From assembly GCF_011074795.1 (NCBI RefSeq), contig NZ_JAAMPF010000023.1, positions 46,885 to 110,884 of the forward strand: a stretch of 64,000 nucleotides of DNA, in the 5' to 3' direction. Positions 52,146 to 59,784 of the stretch are shown here, piece after piece. Position numbers and translations under genes: made by a program. Source of the stretch: Marinobacter salicampi (GTDB taxonomy: Bacteria > Pseudomonadota > Gammaproteobacteria > Pseudomonadales > Oleiphilaceae). Below the pieces are notes generated by a model. That model had not been told where the DNA came from. It ran no database searches and saw nothing but the letters and a program-made list of their open reading frames with translations. Each line of letters begins with the position of its first letter. The stretch's first letter is position 1.

Positions 52146-52355
52146 AGTAAAGGCCTACTCCATTCACAGGGTTAAAAGCTGCTACCTAGGCCGTGGAACG
52201 GCTGGTGTTATATTGCTAAGAGAGGTTCGTCTAGCAAACTGAGCATTTCCCATGTTTGAACATGCATCGCTTGGCACGACCCGTCGCTGAATGTGCGCAT
52301 GCGAACCAACAATGAATGCCGACGACGTCTGTACCGACGAAGTTAAACGGTCAGG

Positions 52356-52372
52356 ATTAAGCCAAGATTAAG
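52356..52372 (-). promoter_or_regulatory. PmrA/QseB-like direct repeat upstream of the oxidase operon
   Basis: On the minus strand it reads CTTAAT-cttgg-CTTAAT, with the same two hexamers and the same spacing as the box at 29016-29032. It points towards ccoN 211 nt away. The distance is long, and the site also overlaps the end of a decayed coding remnant, so it could be coincidental. Two exact copies in one 64-kb window are nevertheless unlikely by chance. Confidence 0.5.
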
Positions 52373-52374
52373 CT

Positions 52375-52560
52375 CGGCCTTTTCAAACCGTTCGTTGTCT
52401 TCACCCATCAGACTGAGCCAACCTGTGGAGAACGGATCCTTGTAGCCTTCCTCGATCACCACGCCCTAGGCCTCGGCCGCTGCCTGAATTTCTTTGATGT
52501 TGAAGCTCTGGCCTTCCTCAAGCACATTCCCTCCAAAGCGCAGAACTAACGGCACATACG
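52375..52560 (-). pseudogene. Decayed coding remnant with in-frame TAG, unidentified
   Basis: One minus-strand frame reads like a real protein (RFGGNVLEEGQSFNIKEIQ, then an in-frame TAG at 52470-52468, then GVVIEEGYKDPFSTGWLSLM and GEDNERFEKAELNLGL), with codon use like nearby genes. It has no start in frame and no recognised family. It is likely the tail of a gene destroyed when neighbouring segments were joined. Confidence 0.4.
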
Positions 52561-52680
52561 TTCGACGGGGTACCGATAGCGTTTGATGTGATCCACGTAT
52601 CGAGAGAAGATACCGCTGTCAGACCTCATGGAGAATCCCGCGCTCATCTGCAAACCAGCAACACTAAGAAGGCACTTGCT

Positions 52681-53463
52681 ATGAAACTCAAAGACTCTGT
52701 CGCCATCATCACCGGCTCCTCTTCCGGTATCGGCGCGGCCATCGCCCGCCTGTTTGCCGAACACGGCTGCCACGTGGCGATCAACTACAGTAACAATGAG
52801 GAAGGCGCCCGGGCGGTAGCCGCCGACTGCGAGAAGCACGGTGTGAAAACCCTGGTGATGCGAGCCGATGTGGCGGAATACGCCGACTGCCGTGCCCTTG
52901 TGGATGCCACCCTGGACCAGCTGGGTCGTGTTGATATCCTGCTAAACAACGCCGGCACCACCAAATTCTGTAACCACACCAACCTCGACGGCCTCGACAA
53001 ACAGGACTTCCTCGACCTGTACGCCGTCAATACCGTGGGCCCCTACCAGATGACCCGTGCCGCCGAGGAAGCCCTGCGGGCCAACGGTTCCGGGCATATC
53101 ATCAACATGGCGTCCATTGCCGGTCTTGCTGGCATCGGCAGCTCCATCGCCTATGCCGCCTCAAAGGGTGCCCTGATAACCATGACCCGCTCCCTGGCCC
53201 GCGTTATGGGTCCGGAAGTCCGTGTCAATGCCGTCTGTCCAGGTTTTGTACAGGGTGAATGGCTGAAAAAGGGTCTGGGCGAAGCCAAATACGACGCCTT
53301 ACTGGAGAAGACCAAGAGCGCCTCGCCCCTGCATGACGCCGCTTCTCCGGAAACCGTAGCCGACGTCTGCCTCGGCCTGATCATCGGGGGCGACCTGACG
53401 ACGGGCGAGACCATCCTCATCGACGGCGGCGCCCATCTGGGCATGGCGCCTGTCCGCAGATGA
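52681..53463 (+). CDS. SDR-family oxidoreductase
   Basis: 260 aa from the ATG at 52681, chosen over a frame starting 31 codons earlier because AAGAAGG lies upstream and the protein begins normally. Classical SDR: VAIITGSSSGIGAAIARLF cofactor loop, ILLNNAGTT, Ser in NMASIAGLAGIGS and Tyr-Lys in YAASKGALI, then VNAVCPGFVQGEW. 3-oxoacyl-ACP-reductase-like, but substrate cannot be inferred. It is followed 31 bp later by a ketopantoate-reductase-like gene, so both probably act in one small pathway. Confidence 0.85.
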   Translation: MKLKDSVAIITGSSSGIGAAIARLFAEHGCHVAINYSNNEEGARAVAADCEKHGVKTLVMRADVAEYADCRALVDATLDQLGRVDILLNNAGTTKFCNHTNLDGLDKQDFLDLYAVNTVGPYQMTRAAEEALRANGSGHIINMASIAGLAGIGSSIAYAASKGALITMTRSLARVMGPEVRVNAVCPGFVQGEWLKKGLGEAKYDALLEKTKSASPLHDAASPETVADVCLGLIIGGDLTTGETILIDGGAHLGMAPVRR

Positions 53464-53494
53464 ACCCGCGCAGAATCAAGGAGACTTCCCTGAC

Positions 53495-54430
53495 ATGAGT
53501 AACAAGCCCAACATACTGATCGTCGGTGCCGGAGCCATTGGCAGTTTTTACGGCGCCATCCTTAAAAAAGCCGGATGCAGCGTCAGCACTGTACTACGCT
53601 CCGAATATGACGCGGTGAACGCCAACGGCATAACCATCTCCAGCCCTCTGGGCGACCTCTCCTACCGACCGGACCACGTTTACCGTGAAGACGACACGCC
53701 GATAACAGAACCGGACTACCTGATCCTGTGTGTGAAGGTATTGCCGGGCGTGGACCGGGCCGCCCTGGTCAAACCCTGGATAGGCAGCAACACCCGCCTG
53801 GTACTGATCGAAAATGGCCTGGACATCGAACGGGAGCTGGCCGACGCCTACCCGGACAACCCCGTGATCAGCTGCCTGGCCTTCATCGCAGCAAGCCGCA
53901 CCGCACCGGGCGTGGTGGAGCACAAGGCCTATGGCAAGCTGGTCATGGGCCGCTACCCCAAAGGCATCGACGACAACTGCCGGGAACTGTCACAGCTGTT
54001 CATTGACGGTGGTATCAAGATCGACCTGACCGAGCAGGTGGTGGGCGAACGCTGGCGCAAATGCCTGTGGAACACCCCATTCAACCCCCTGTCGGTTATC
54101 GCCAACGGCGCCGACACGAAAACCATTCTGGATACAGAAGGTGGTGAGGATCTGATTCGTGCGATGATTCGCGAAGTCATGGATGTGGCCGCAGCCGAAG
54201 GTTACCCAATGGACGACAAGGTGATCGAACAGAACATCGAAGGCACTCGCAAGATGCCACCCTACAAGAACAGCATGGCGCTGGATTACCTCAATGGCCG
54301 GCCGATCGAACGGGAGGCCGTGCTGGGCAATGTGGTGGCAATCGCAACACGTCATGGCATTCAGGTACCGCATCTGAACACCGTGCTGGTGACGCTGAAA
54401 ATGCGGGCGGCACTGGAAGGCCGGGACTGA
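53495..54430 (+). CDS. Ketopantoate reductase family (PanE/ApbA) oxidoreductase
   Basis: 311 aa, a plausible NADPH-dependent 2-oxo-acid reductase. The N-terminal Rossmann motif is ILIVGAGAIGSFYGAILKKA. The C-terminal ketopantoate-reductase domain carries the conserved Lys in VVGERWRKCLWNTPFNPLS and MPPYKNSMALDYLNGRPIE. True PanE makes pantoate for CoA synthesis. The coupling to an SDR suggests a catabolic paralogue, so panE is not assigned. AAGGAG lies 11 nt before the ATG. Confidence 0.85.
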   Translation: MSNKPNILIVGAGAIGSFYGAILKKAGCSVSTVLRSEYDAVNANGITISSPLGDLSYRPDHVYREDDTPITEPDYLILCVKVLPGVDRAALVKPWIGSNTRLVLIENGLDIERELADAYPDNPVISCLAFIAASRTAPGVVEHKAYGKLVMGRYPKGIDDNCRELSQLFIDGGIKIDLTEQVVGERWRKCLWNTPFNPLSVIANGADTKTILDTEGGEDLIRAMIREVMDVAAAEGYPMDDKVIEQNIEGTRKMPPYKNSMALDYLNGRPIEREAVLGNVVAIATRHGIQVPHLNTVLVTLKMRAALEGRD

Positions 54431-54478
54431 CCGGAACACGAGGTAAATGCCATTCCATCCGTGCCACGAGAAATTCTT

Positions 54479-56254
54479 ATGAAAAATCGACTGCCCCAGG
54501 AATCTGCCTCTATCGCTATGACTCTCGAAGACTTTGCACAGATGGCAGACTACTCGCTGATGGATCAACTGAACTGCGACCCCGACGCGAACCCAAACGG
54601 AGCTGAGCACGCCCCGCGCCAGGTTTTTACAGGCCACTATGTCCCCGTCAGCCCTACGCCGTTAGAAGCGCCCGATTACGTTGCCCACAGCCAGGACCTG
54701 TTTCAAGAACTCGGCCTCGCCGACAGCATGGCGCAGTCGGCCGACTTCGTCCGAGTGTTCTCTGGCGACCTTTCATCCGTCCCGGAACCCATGCGCAAAG
54801 TCGGCTGGGCCTGTGGTTACGCCCTTTCCATTTATGGCACCGAATATACCCAGCAGTGCCCGTTCCAAACCGGCAACGGATACGGTGACGGCAGGGCAAT
54901 TTCCGTGTTTGAAGCCGTGATAAACGGTCGTCGCTGGGAAATGCAGCTCAAAGGTGCCGGCCGGACGCCCTACTGCCGCGGCGCCGACGGCCGGGCGGTT
55001 CTGCGCTCAAGTGTGCGGGAATTCCTGGCGCAGGAACATATGCATGCGCTCGGGGTGCCGACATCCCGGTCTCTGAGCCTGTACGTTTCAAAAACCGAGA
55101 AAGTTATGCGTCCGTGGTACTCGGAGGGGTCGCGTTCGATGGATCCAGACCGGATGGTCTCAGAGCCGGTTGCCATCTCGACGCGGGTTGCCCCATCGTT
55201 CATTCGGGTAGGCCAACTCGAACTCTTCGCTCGTCGCGCCCGGGAAAAGGCACACCCCCAGGCCAGGGAAGAACTAGAAAAGATTGTCTTGCACCTGATT
55301 GATCGGGAATACGCTGACGTCATCGACCATAAACTGGACACCGCAAATAAAGGGGTGGCGCTTGCACGGGAGTTCCGCAGCCGACTCACTTCGCTGGTGG
55401 CTAACTGGATACGCGTCGGCTACTGCCAGGGCAATTTCAACAGTGATAACTGCGCGGCCGGTGGCTTCACGCTCGACTACGGACCCTTCGGTTTCTGCGA
55501 AGTTTTTGACCCCCAGTACCAACCCTGGACCGGCGGTGGGCGTCACTTCTCGTTCCTGAACCAGCCGGTGGCGGCGGAGCGCAACTTCCAGATGTTCTGC
55601 TCGGCTTTACAGCCGTTGCTGACCGGGCATCAGGACTGCCTGTGGCAGCTCGACGAAATTCGAAGCGATTTTTCAAAGGTGATGCAGGCACAGATGGAAG
55701 CGATGTGGGCTGCCAAACTTGGGCTTGATACATTTGATGCGGACTTGTTCAGCGAGCTTGAAACGCTGATGGTGCAGACGCCGGTGGACTACACCGTTTT
55801 TTTCCGCGAGCTTTCAACCGTGCCTGGCGACATTGGACCACTCACAAAAAGCTTTTATAAAGCAATGGGTAGTACAGTGACGTTAAGGTCACCGATCCAG
55901 GAACCAGACTGCCAAAGGCTGGAAAAGCGCTGGTCAGCGTGGCTCGCTAAATGGCAAAGGCTCACCGGCATCGATAGTCTCAACGACGCAGACCCTGCGG
56001 CTTCCCGCTCTCGCGAGGAGCTTTCCCGGCGGATGAAACTCGTTAACCCAAAATACAGCATGCGGGAATGGTTCGTTGTACCCGCATATCGGCAAGCGTC
56101 CAAGGGCAACTACGCTCCTCTCCGGGAATTGCAGCAAGTCCTGAGGCAGCCATACGCCGAACAATCGAAAGCAATCGAGGAAAAATACTACAGCTTAAAG
56201 CCATCGAGGTTATTCGATGTCGGTGGATTGTCCCATTACAGCTGTTCGTCGTGA
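54479..56254 (+). CDS. selO: SelO (YdiU) protein adenylyltransferase
   Basis: 591 aa from the ATG at 54479; a GTG at 54461 would add six residues. Pseudokinase-fold enzyme that transfers AMP to Ser, Thr or Tyr of redox proteins. Matches include [60 protein letters not shown], the ATP-binding [20 protein letters not shown] and [14 protein letters not shown]. The C-terminus ends in a Cys-Ser-Ser, the position held by Sec in eukaryotic SelO. It is somewhat longer than E. coli YdiU. Upstream and downstream genes give no functional clue. Confidence 0.95.
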   Translation: MKNRLPQESASIAMTLEDFAQMADYSLMDQLNCDPDANPNGAEHAPRQVFTGHYVPVSPTPLEAPDYVAHSQDLFQELGLADSMAQSADFVRVFSGDLSSVPEPMRKVGWACGYALSIYGTEYTQQCPFQTGNGYGDGRAISVFEAVINGRRWEMQLKGAGRTPYCRGADGRAVLRSSVREFLAQEHMHALGVPTSRSLSLYVSKTEKVMRPWYSEGSRSMDPDRMVSEPVAISTRVAPSFIRVGQLELFARRAREKAHPQAREELEKIVLHLIDREYADVIDHKLDTANKGVALAREFRSRLTSLVANWIRVGYCQGNFNSDNCAAGGFTLDYGPFGFCEVFDPQYQPWTGGGRHFSFLNQPVAAERNFQMFCSALQPLLTGHQDCLWQLDEIRSDFSKVMQAQMEAMWAAKLGLDTFDADLFSELETLMVQTPVDYTVFFRELSTVPGDIGPLTKSFYKAMGSTVTLRSPIQEPDCQRLEKRWSAWLAKWQRLTGIDSLNDADPAASRSREELSRRMKLVNPKYSMREWFVVPAYRQASKGNYAPLRELQQVLRQPYAEQSKAIEEKYYSLKPSRLFDVGGLSHYSCSS

Positions 56255-56463
56255 CTGAACACATGGACGCCGATCAGCCTGGACGCGTCCGGACCATACT
56301 TACTCAAATGCATATACGTCCATGGCCAGAACTCAACACTCATAGCTGCCATGAGCGAAAATGCCTACGCCTGCGCGGCTTGTCACTGGTCATCACCTTG
56401 CCGTATTGTTTGCCGTTGACAGCGCAAATATAAACACACCCCACAATCAAAGAGATTGTCTTT

Positions 56464-56721
56464 ATGTCACTGGAAAAGCACGATCTGATTCATGAATTCC
56501 CAAAATCAAAAGAAGCTATTCATCACCTGAAAACCACCAACAATCATTTCGCGAAATTGTTTGAAGAGTACCATGAGCAGGATCATGCAGTTCACCATTT
56601 CGAAGGTGGTGCAGAGAACACCTCTGACGAGCATCTGGAGGATCTCAAGAAACAGCGCCTCAATCTGAAAGACCAGCTTTCTGGCATGATTCGAGAGTAC
56701 GAATCCGCGCCTGAAAAATAG
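56464..56721 (+). CDS. DUF465 (YdcH-like) small protein
   Basis: 85 aa. An all-helical charged protein with the family pattern MSLEKHDLIHEFPKSKEAIH, HHLKTTNNHFAKLFEEYHEQ, then LEDLKKQRLNLKDQLSGMIR. YdcH-type proteins are common in proteobacteria and have no established function. A weak purine-rich ribosome site precedes the ATG. It is 209 bp from selO and is followed by a GC-rich hairpin region before the convergent amine oxidase gene. Confidence 0.82.
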   Translation: MSLEKHDLIHEFPKSKEAIHHLKTTNNHFAKLFEEYHEQDHAVHHFEGGAENTSDEHLEDLKKQRLNLKDQLSGMIREYESAPEK

Positions 56722-56740
56722 AAGTAACCCGGCAACTATT

Positions 56741-56778
56741 CCCCGGGCTCGGGCGGAAGCTCTGAGCTCGCGCCGGGG
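56741..56778. terminator. Possible GC-rich hairpin between convergent genes
   Basis: CCCCGG (56741-56746) can pair with CCGGGG (56773-56778) around a 26-nt loop with further internal pairing (GAGCTC-like palindromes). There is no T tract. It is a weak candidate terminator between the DUF465 gene and the amine oxidase gene. Confidence 0.3.
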
Positions 56779-56802
56779 CTCTGCCCCTTTCCGCGAACAT
56801 TC

Positions 56803-57900
56803 CTAAAAAGAATCTAAACCGCGATTTACCGCATCAATAGCGCCGGCCAGATACCCCGTAAACTCACGTGACCACTCACTGCCAATTCCGGTTACTCGGT
56901 TAGCACATGCCCCTGAGCTCGGCGACAAGGCAGGCATAGGGTGATCGCCAGAGGATCTTTGATCCTTGTCGGTGGCGGTGTAAATCTCTTTAGCCCAGTC
57001 CTTGATAAATTCTGCCTCTGGATTCTCCGCCTGCGAACCAAACAGTCGCACGAATTGTGTGCGGCAAGCAGTAATAAGCTCTTCCTCAGAAACACGACTG
57101 CGCACGTCAGCAGGCACACCCAGGAAACCAAACAAGGCCGCCTTCCCGCCCGGAGTAGAGGCATCATGGATCTCAACCATTGGCCCAACTGCACTTCGAG
57201 CCTCCCCGGATAACCCTTGCTCTCGCCAAAAAGGCTGGTCGAACACGGCAATATATTTTGCGTGAGGGGCCATCCAGGTATCTGTCTCTCGCCATTGTCT
57301 TGCAAGCTCGTTCGGCAAGGCGGGCGAAAACGTAAGCTGAGACTCAACTAATCGGGGCGGCATGGCCAACAACACATGTTCTGCAAAGTGGCTAAAGGTC
57401 TCTCCTCTCGCATTTTCGCTCACTAACTCGACATGAGGTTCTGACATGCGCAGGTGGCGGACTGCCTGGCCTCTCACTACACGCGCTGAATCAATCTGCC
57501 GGTATAACGCATCAATGAGCGAATACATGCCACCGGCGATTCGCATAGATGGCGGAGAATTGACGTACCCACGTGTTCTCTCAGGCGGCTGATTCGATGA
57601 ACGCTCCAGAAGCATGTCGCCGGTTTCAAATTGCTGGAAGGTCTCTAGTTCGAGTTCATCTACCAGTCGCGCCATATCGGTCTGGAATGCGGGCCAGAAC
57701 CAGGAGGGCCCCAGATCGAAGCCCCCAACGCCTGACACATCCGGTTTACCATCAGAGTGGATCGTAGAAGCAATCCGCCCACCAAGAATCTCCCGGGCCT
57801 CGAGAATGACGTAGTCTTTGATGCCCTTCTTCTCAAGTGAATAAGCGGCGTATAAACCCGCCAGGCCGGCGCCAACAATGGCGATGCGAGCGTTTTGCAT
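56803..57900 (-). CDS. FAD-dependent flavin monoamine oxidase family protein
   Basis: 365 aa from the ATG at 57900; a frame opening at 57957 is discounted since it crosses the repeats upstream. The N-terminal FAD-binding motif is IAIVGAGLAGLYAAYSLEKK, then LGGRIASTIHSDGKPD, and a C-terminal GIGSEWSREFTGYLAGAIDA that contacts FAD. It resembles polyamine or amino-acid oxidases. The substrate is unknown. Its base composition is visibly more AT-rich than regions 1 to 3, as is the nuclease gene upstream. Confidence 0.8.
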   Translation of the reverse strand: MQNARIAIVGAGLAGLYAAYSLEKKGIKDYVILEAREILGGRIASTIHSDGKPDVSGVGGFDLGPSWFWPAFQTDMARLVDELELETFQQFETGDMLLERSSNQPPERTRGYVNSPPSMRIAGGMYSLIDALYRQIDSARVVRGQAVRHLRMSEPHVELVSENARGETFSHFAEHVLLAMPPRLVESQLTFSPALPNELARQWRETDTWMAPHAKYIAVFDQPFWREQGLSGEARSAVGPMVEIHDASTPGGKAALFGFLGVPADVRSRVSEEELITACRTQFVRLFGSQAENPEAEFIKDWAKEIYTATDKDQRSSGDHPMPALSPSSGACANRVTGIGSEWSREFTGYLAGAIDAVNRGLDSF

Positions 57901-57945
57901 TAATGAACTTCCCGTGATGGTCGTTTTGCCTGGATGATAAACCGC

Positions 57946-57973
57946 CTTAACCCTCATTTAAGCAAAGGGTTAA
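57946..57973. promoter_or_regulatory. Inverted repeat and PmrA-like direct repeat upstream of the amine oxidase gene
   Basis: TTAACCCT (57947-57954) pairs perfectly with AGGGTTAA (57966-57973) around an 11-nt loop, 46 bp before the ATG at 57900. The same region also contains CTTAAC and TTTAAG with an 11-bp period (57946-57962), similar to the boxes at 29016 and 34783. It is probably a regulator-binding site, but which regulator is uncertain. Confidence 0.45.
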
Positions 57974-58084
57974 CCAGCTGAGAGCAGCCTAGTGGGAGCT
58001 ATCACTGCAAAATATTTATTGGGATCAGCGCATGGCTAATAGAGTTTTCTATCTTCTAACAAGGCGACCAAAAAATGTCTCGCA

Positions 58085-59392
58085 TTAAAACCGAGCTCTG
58101 TAATTTTGCGGCAACAAATGCACATGTTGCTCAATCGCCCCCGGCAAGATGAAGAATTTCGGAGCAGTGGTAAATTCGTAAACCCGATACAAGCGGAAAG
58201 CGTCTGAGTAGTCGTTAGAAAACGCCCGCTCGTTCTCGCTAATGAAAAATGGAAGATACTTCCCTGAGTTCGTCGCCTTAACTTCCAGGAAGCGCTCTTG
58301 ATCGCCAGCCGCATCAAACGATCGAATATCGAAACCCAATCCATCGCCACGGTCCTTACTCGACCACTCAACCTCTGCTGCCAAATCAGACCGGCCTTGA
58401 GCAGTAAGCCTCTGCCGTTCCATGCGAAGGACGAATTCCTCGGCGCGCTCCCCCAACTGACGATTGCTCCGCTCACGCTCTGAGAAATTGATACGTTTCG
58501 CCAAGTAGCTGGGTCTGCCCTCGGCCACATGAGGAATACGCTCTGGCGGTTCCGGATCGAACACCGAATCCCAACCAAGATCATAATATTCCGGCTCATC
58601 GGCGATCTTATCAGCAACGAGATTTACGTCATCAACGACCTGCTGGTGCCCAGCAAGATATGACAGAACCACCTGTTTGAGCTGTTGCTGATAGTTGAAA
58701 GCGGGTTTGTAGCCGGGGATGTATGGGAGCCCCAGCTCCAATAACACAGCACTGACGTTCTGGTGTTTGTATTCGATGGAACCTTCAGAGCGATTATTCA
58801 AACGCGGCTGCAATGCCCTGCGGTGGGCTGATTTGCTGAAGGACGCACCGGCGAGCTGCTTCTCGAGCATAGTCACGTAATCATTCACTAGAAACTCACA
58901 CTCCAACCAATCCCACTTGCCGTCGCCAGGTTGAAGAATTTCATGAATCGACTTCTCGTCAAGACTGACCAAGAGCGCAGACCTCCGGAGCTCGCGCGCA
59001 AACTGATTACCCAGTAATTCGAAAAGCTCATCGTCCAAAAACGCGTAATCAATGTGGGCGTTGATGACGCCCGGCGATGTCGCAGTTGTTAGTTGCTTAT
59101 AAATCTCTTGCTGGCCCGGTCTGACTTTGTGGTGCCAAAAGCCTTCACTCTGAAGGTGGAAGAAGGGTAAATGCGGATTATTGTGATCGGAGTGGGATTT
59201 GAGTGCCTGGAAACGCTCGGTGAAATGGTTTTTTAGGGGTTCATCAAAATAAAACCGGTTGTTCGTAATTTGCCCCGACTCTATGAGATCCATGACCGCC
59301 TGCAGCATGGCCACTTTATGAGGGCTTTTTTTACCACCACGACGATTCAAACGGAGCGTCGAGAATCGCTTTTCGTAATCAAGCAAACTCAT
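58085..59392 (-). CDS. SBD-like plus DUF3883 nuclease-like protein, putative type IV restriction enzyme
   Basis: 435 aa from the ATG at 59392, which overlaps the HIT stop as ATGA; longer frames to 59488 are discounted. Residues 1-90 (LLDYEKRFSTLRLNRRGGKK, HKVAMLQAVMDLIESG, LPFFHLQSEGFWHHK) resemble the sulfur-binding domain of phosphorothioate-dependent McrA-type enzymes. The C-terminal 130 residues are DUF3883, a PD-(D/E)XK-like fold: LGERAEEFVLRMERQ, DGLGFDIRSFD and FLEVKAT, where Asp and Glu-X-Lys would form the metal site. The middle part is helical and unassigned. It is the last gene of a four-gene operon. Similarity assignments come from pattern recognition and need a profile search. 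Confidence 0.7.
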   Translation of the reverse strand: MSLLDYEKRFSTLRLNRRGGKKSPHKVAMLQAVMDLIESGQITNNRFYFDEPLKNHFTERFQALKSHSDHNNPHLPFFHLQSEGFWHHKVRPGQQEIYKQLTTATSPGVINAHIDYAFLDDELFELLGNQFARELRRSALLVSLDEKSIHEILQPGDGKWDWLECEFLVNDYVTMLEKQLAGASFSKSAHRRALQPRLNNRSEGSIEYKHQNVSAVLLELGLPYIPGYKPAFNYQQQLKQVVLSYLAGHQQVVDDVNLVADKIADEPEYYDLGWDSVFDPEPPERIPHVAEGRPSYLAKRINFSERERSNRQLGERAEEFVLRMERQRLTAQGRSDLAAEVEWSSKDRGDGLGFDIRSFDAAGDQERFLEVKATNSGKYLPFFISENERAFSNDYSDAFRLYRVYEFTTAPKFFILPGAIEQHVHLLPQNYRARF

Positions 59393-59784
59393 CGGCCACT
59401 CCAGTAATCCGCTTTCTCGGGGATGACCCATCGCACGCCGCCACGAGGATCTTGCTGGTCGCCCACATACCTGGGAATCAGGTGACAATGCATGTGCAGA
59501 ACTGTCTGACCGGCTGCCGCTCCACAGTTCATACCGATATTGTAGCCATCCGGCTGGTAACGCTCTTCAAGCCATTGCTTGCCTTGTTCGACCAGCTCCA
59601 GGATGGCTTGTTGTTCAGCAGCACTTAGGTCAAACCATTCGGCGGCATGACGATTGGGCACGATCAACAAATGGCCTTGCGAAACTGGAAAACCATCCAA
59701 GCGGATATGGGCCAAAGCATTGGATGGCATGGGACCATGTTCTGCCTCCTCATTGACGGCGCAAAATGGGCAGTCATGTTCCAT
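59389..59784 (-). CDS. HIT-family nucleotide hydrolase/transferase
   Basis: 131 aa from the ATG at 59784, which lies 11 nt inside the upstream ATPase gene. The zinc-like N-terminus MEHDCPFCAVNEE is followed by RHAAEWFDLSAAEQQAILEL and the HIT motif His-x-His-x-His in TVLHMHCHLIPRY. HIT proteins hydrolyse AMP-type or dinucleoside substrates. The variant HMHCHLI follows the family pattern. The overlaps on both sides show it is expressed with the nuclease and ATPase. Its possible signal role (for example, cleaving a nucleotide or adenylylated intermediate) is speculative. Confidence 0.85.
   Translation of the reverse strand: MEHDCPFCAVNEEAEHGPMPSNALAHIRLDGFPVSQGHLLIVPNRHAAEWFDLSAAEQQAILELVEQGKQWLEERYQPDGYNIGMNCGAAAGQTVLHMHCHLIPRYVGDQQDPRGGVRWVIPEKADYWSGR

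Larger units (their letters stand above)
52146..52680. other. 535-bp intergenic region upstream of the oxidase operon
   Basis: The region contains the divergent starts of ccoN and the SDR gene, the direct repeat at 52356-52372 and a decayed coding remnant at 52375-52560. No convincing -35/-10 pair, tRNA or intact gene was found in it. The remainder near ccoN (52146-52340) shows no recognisable structure. Confidence 0.5.
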
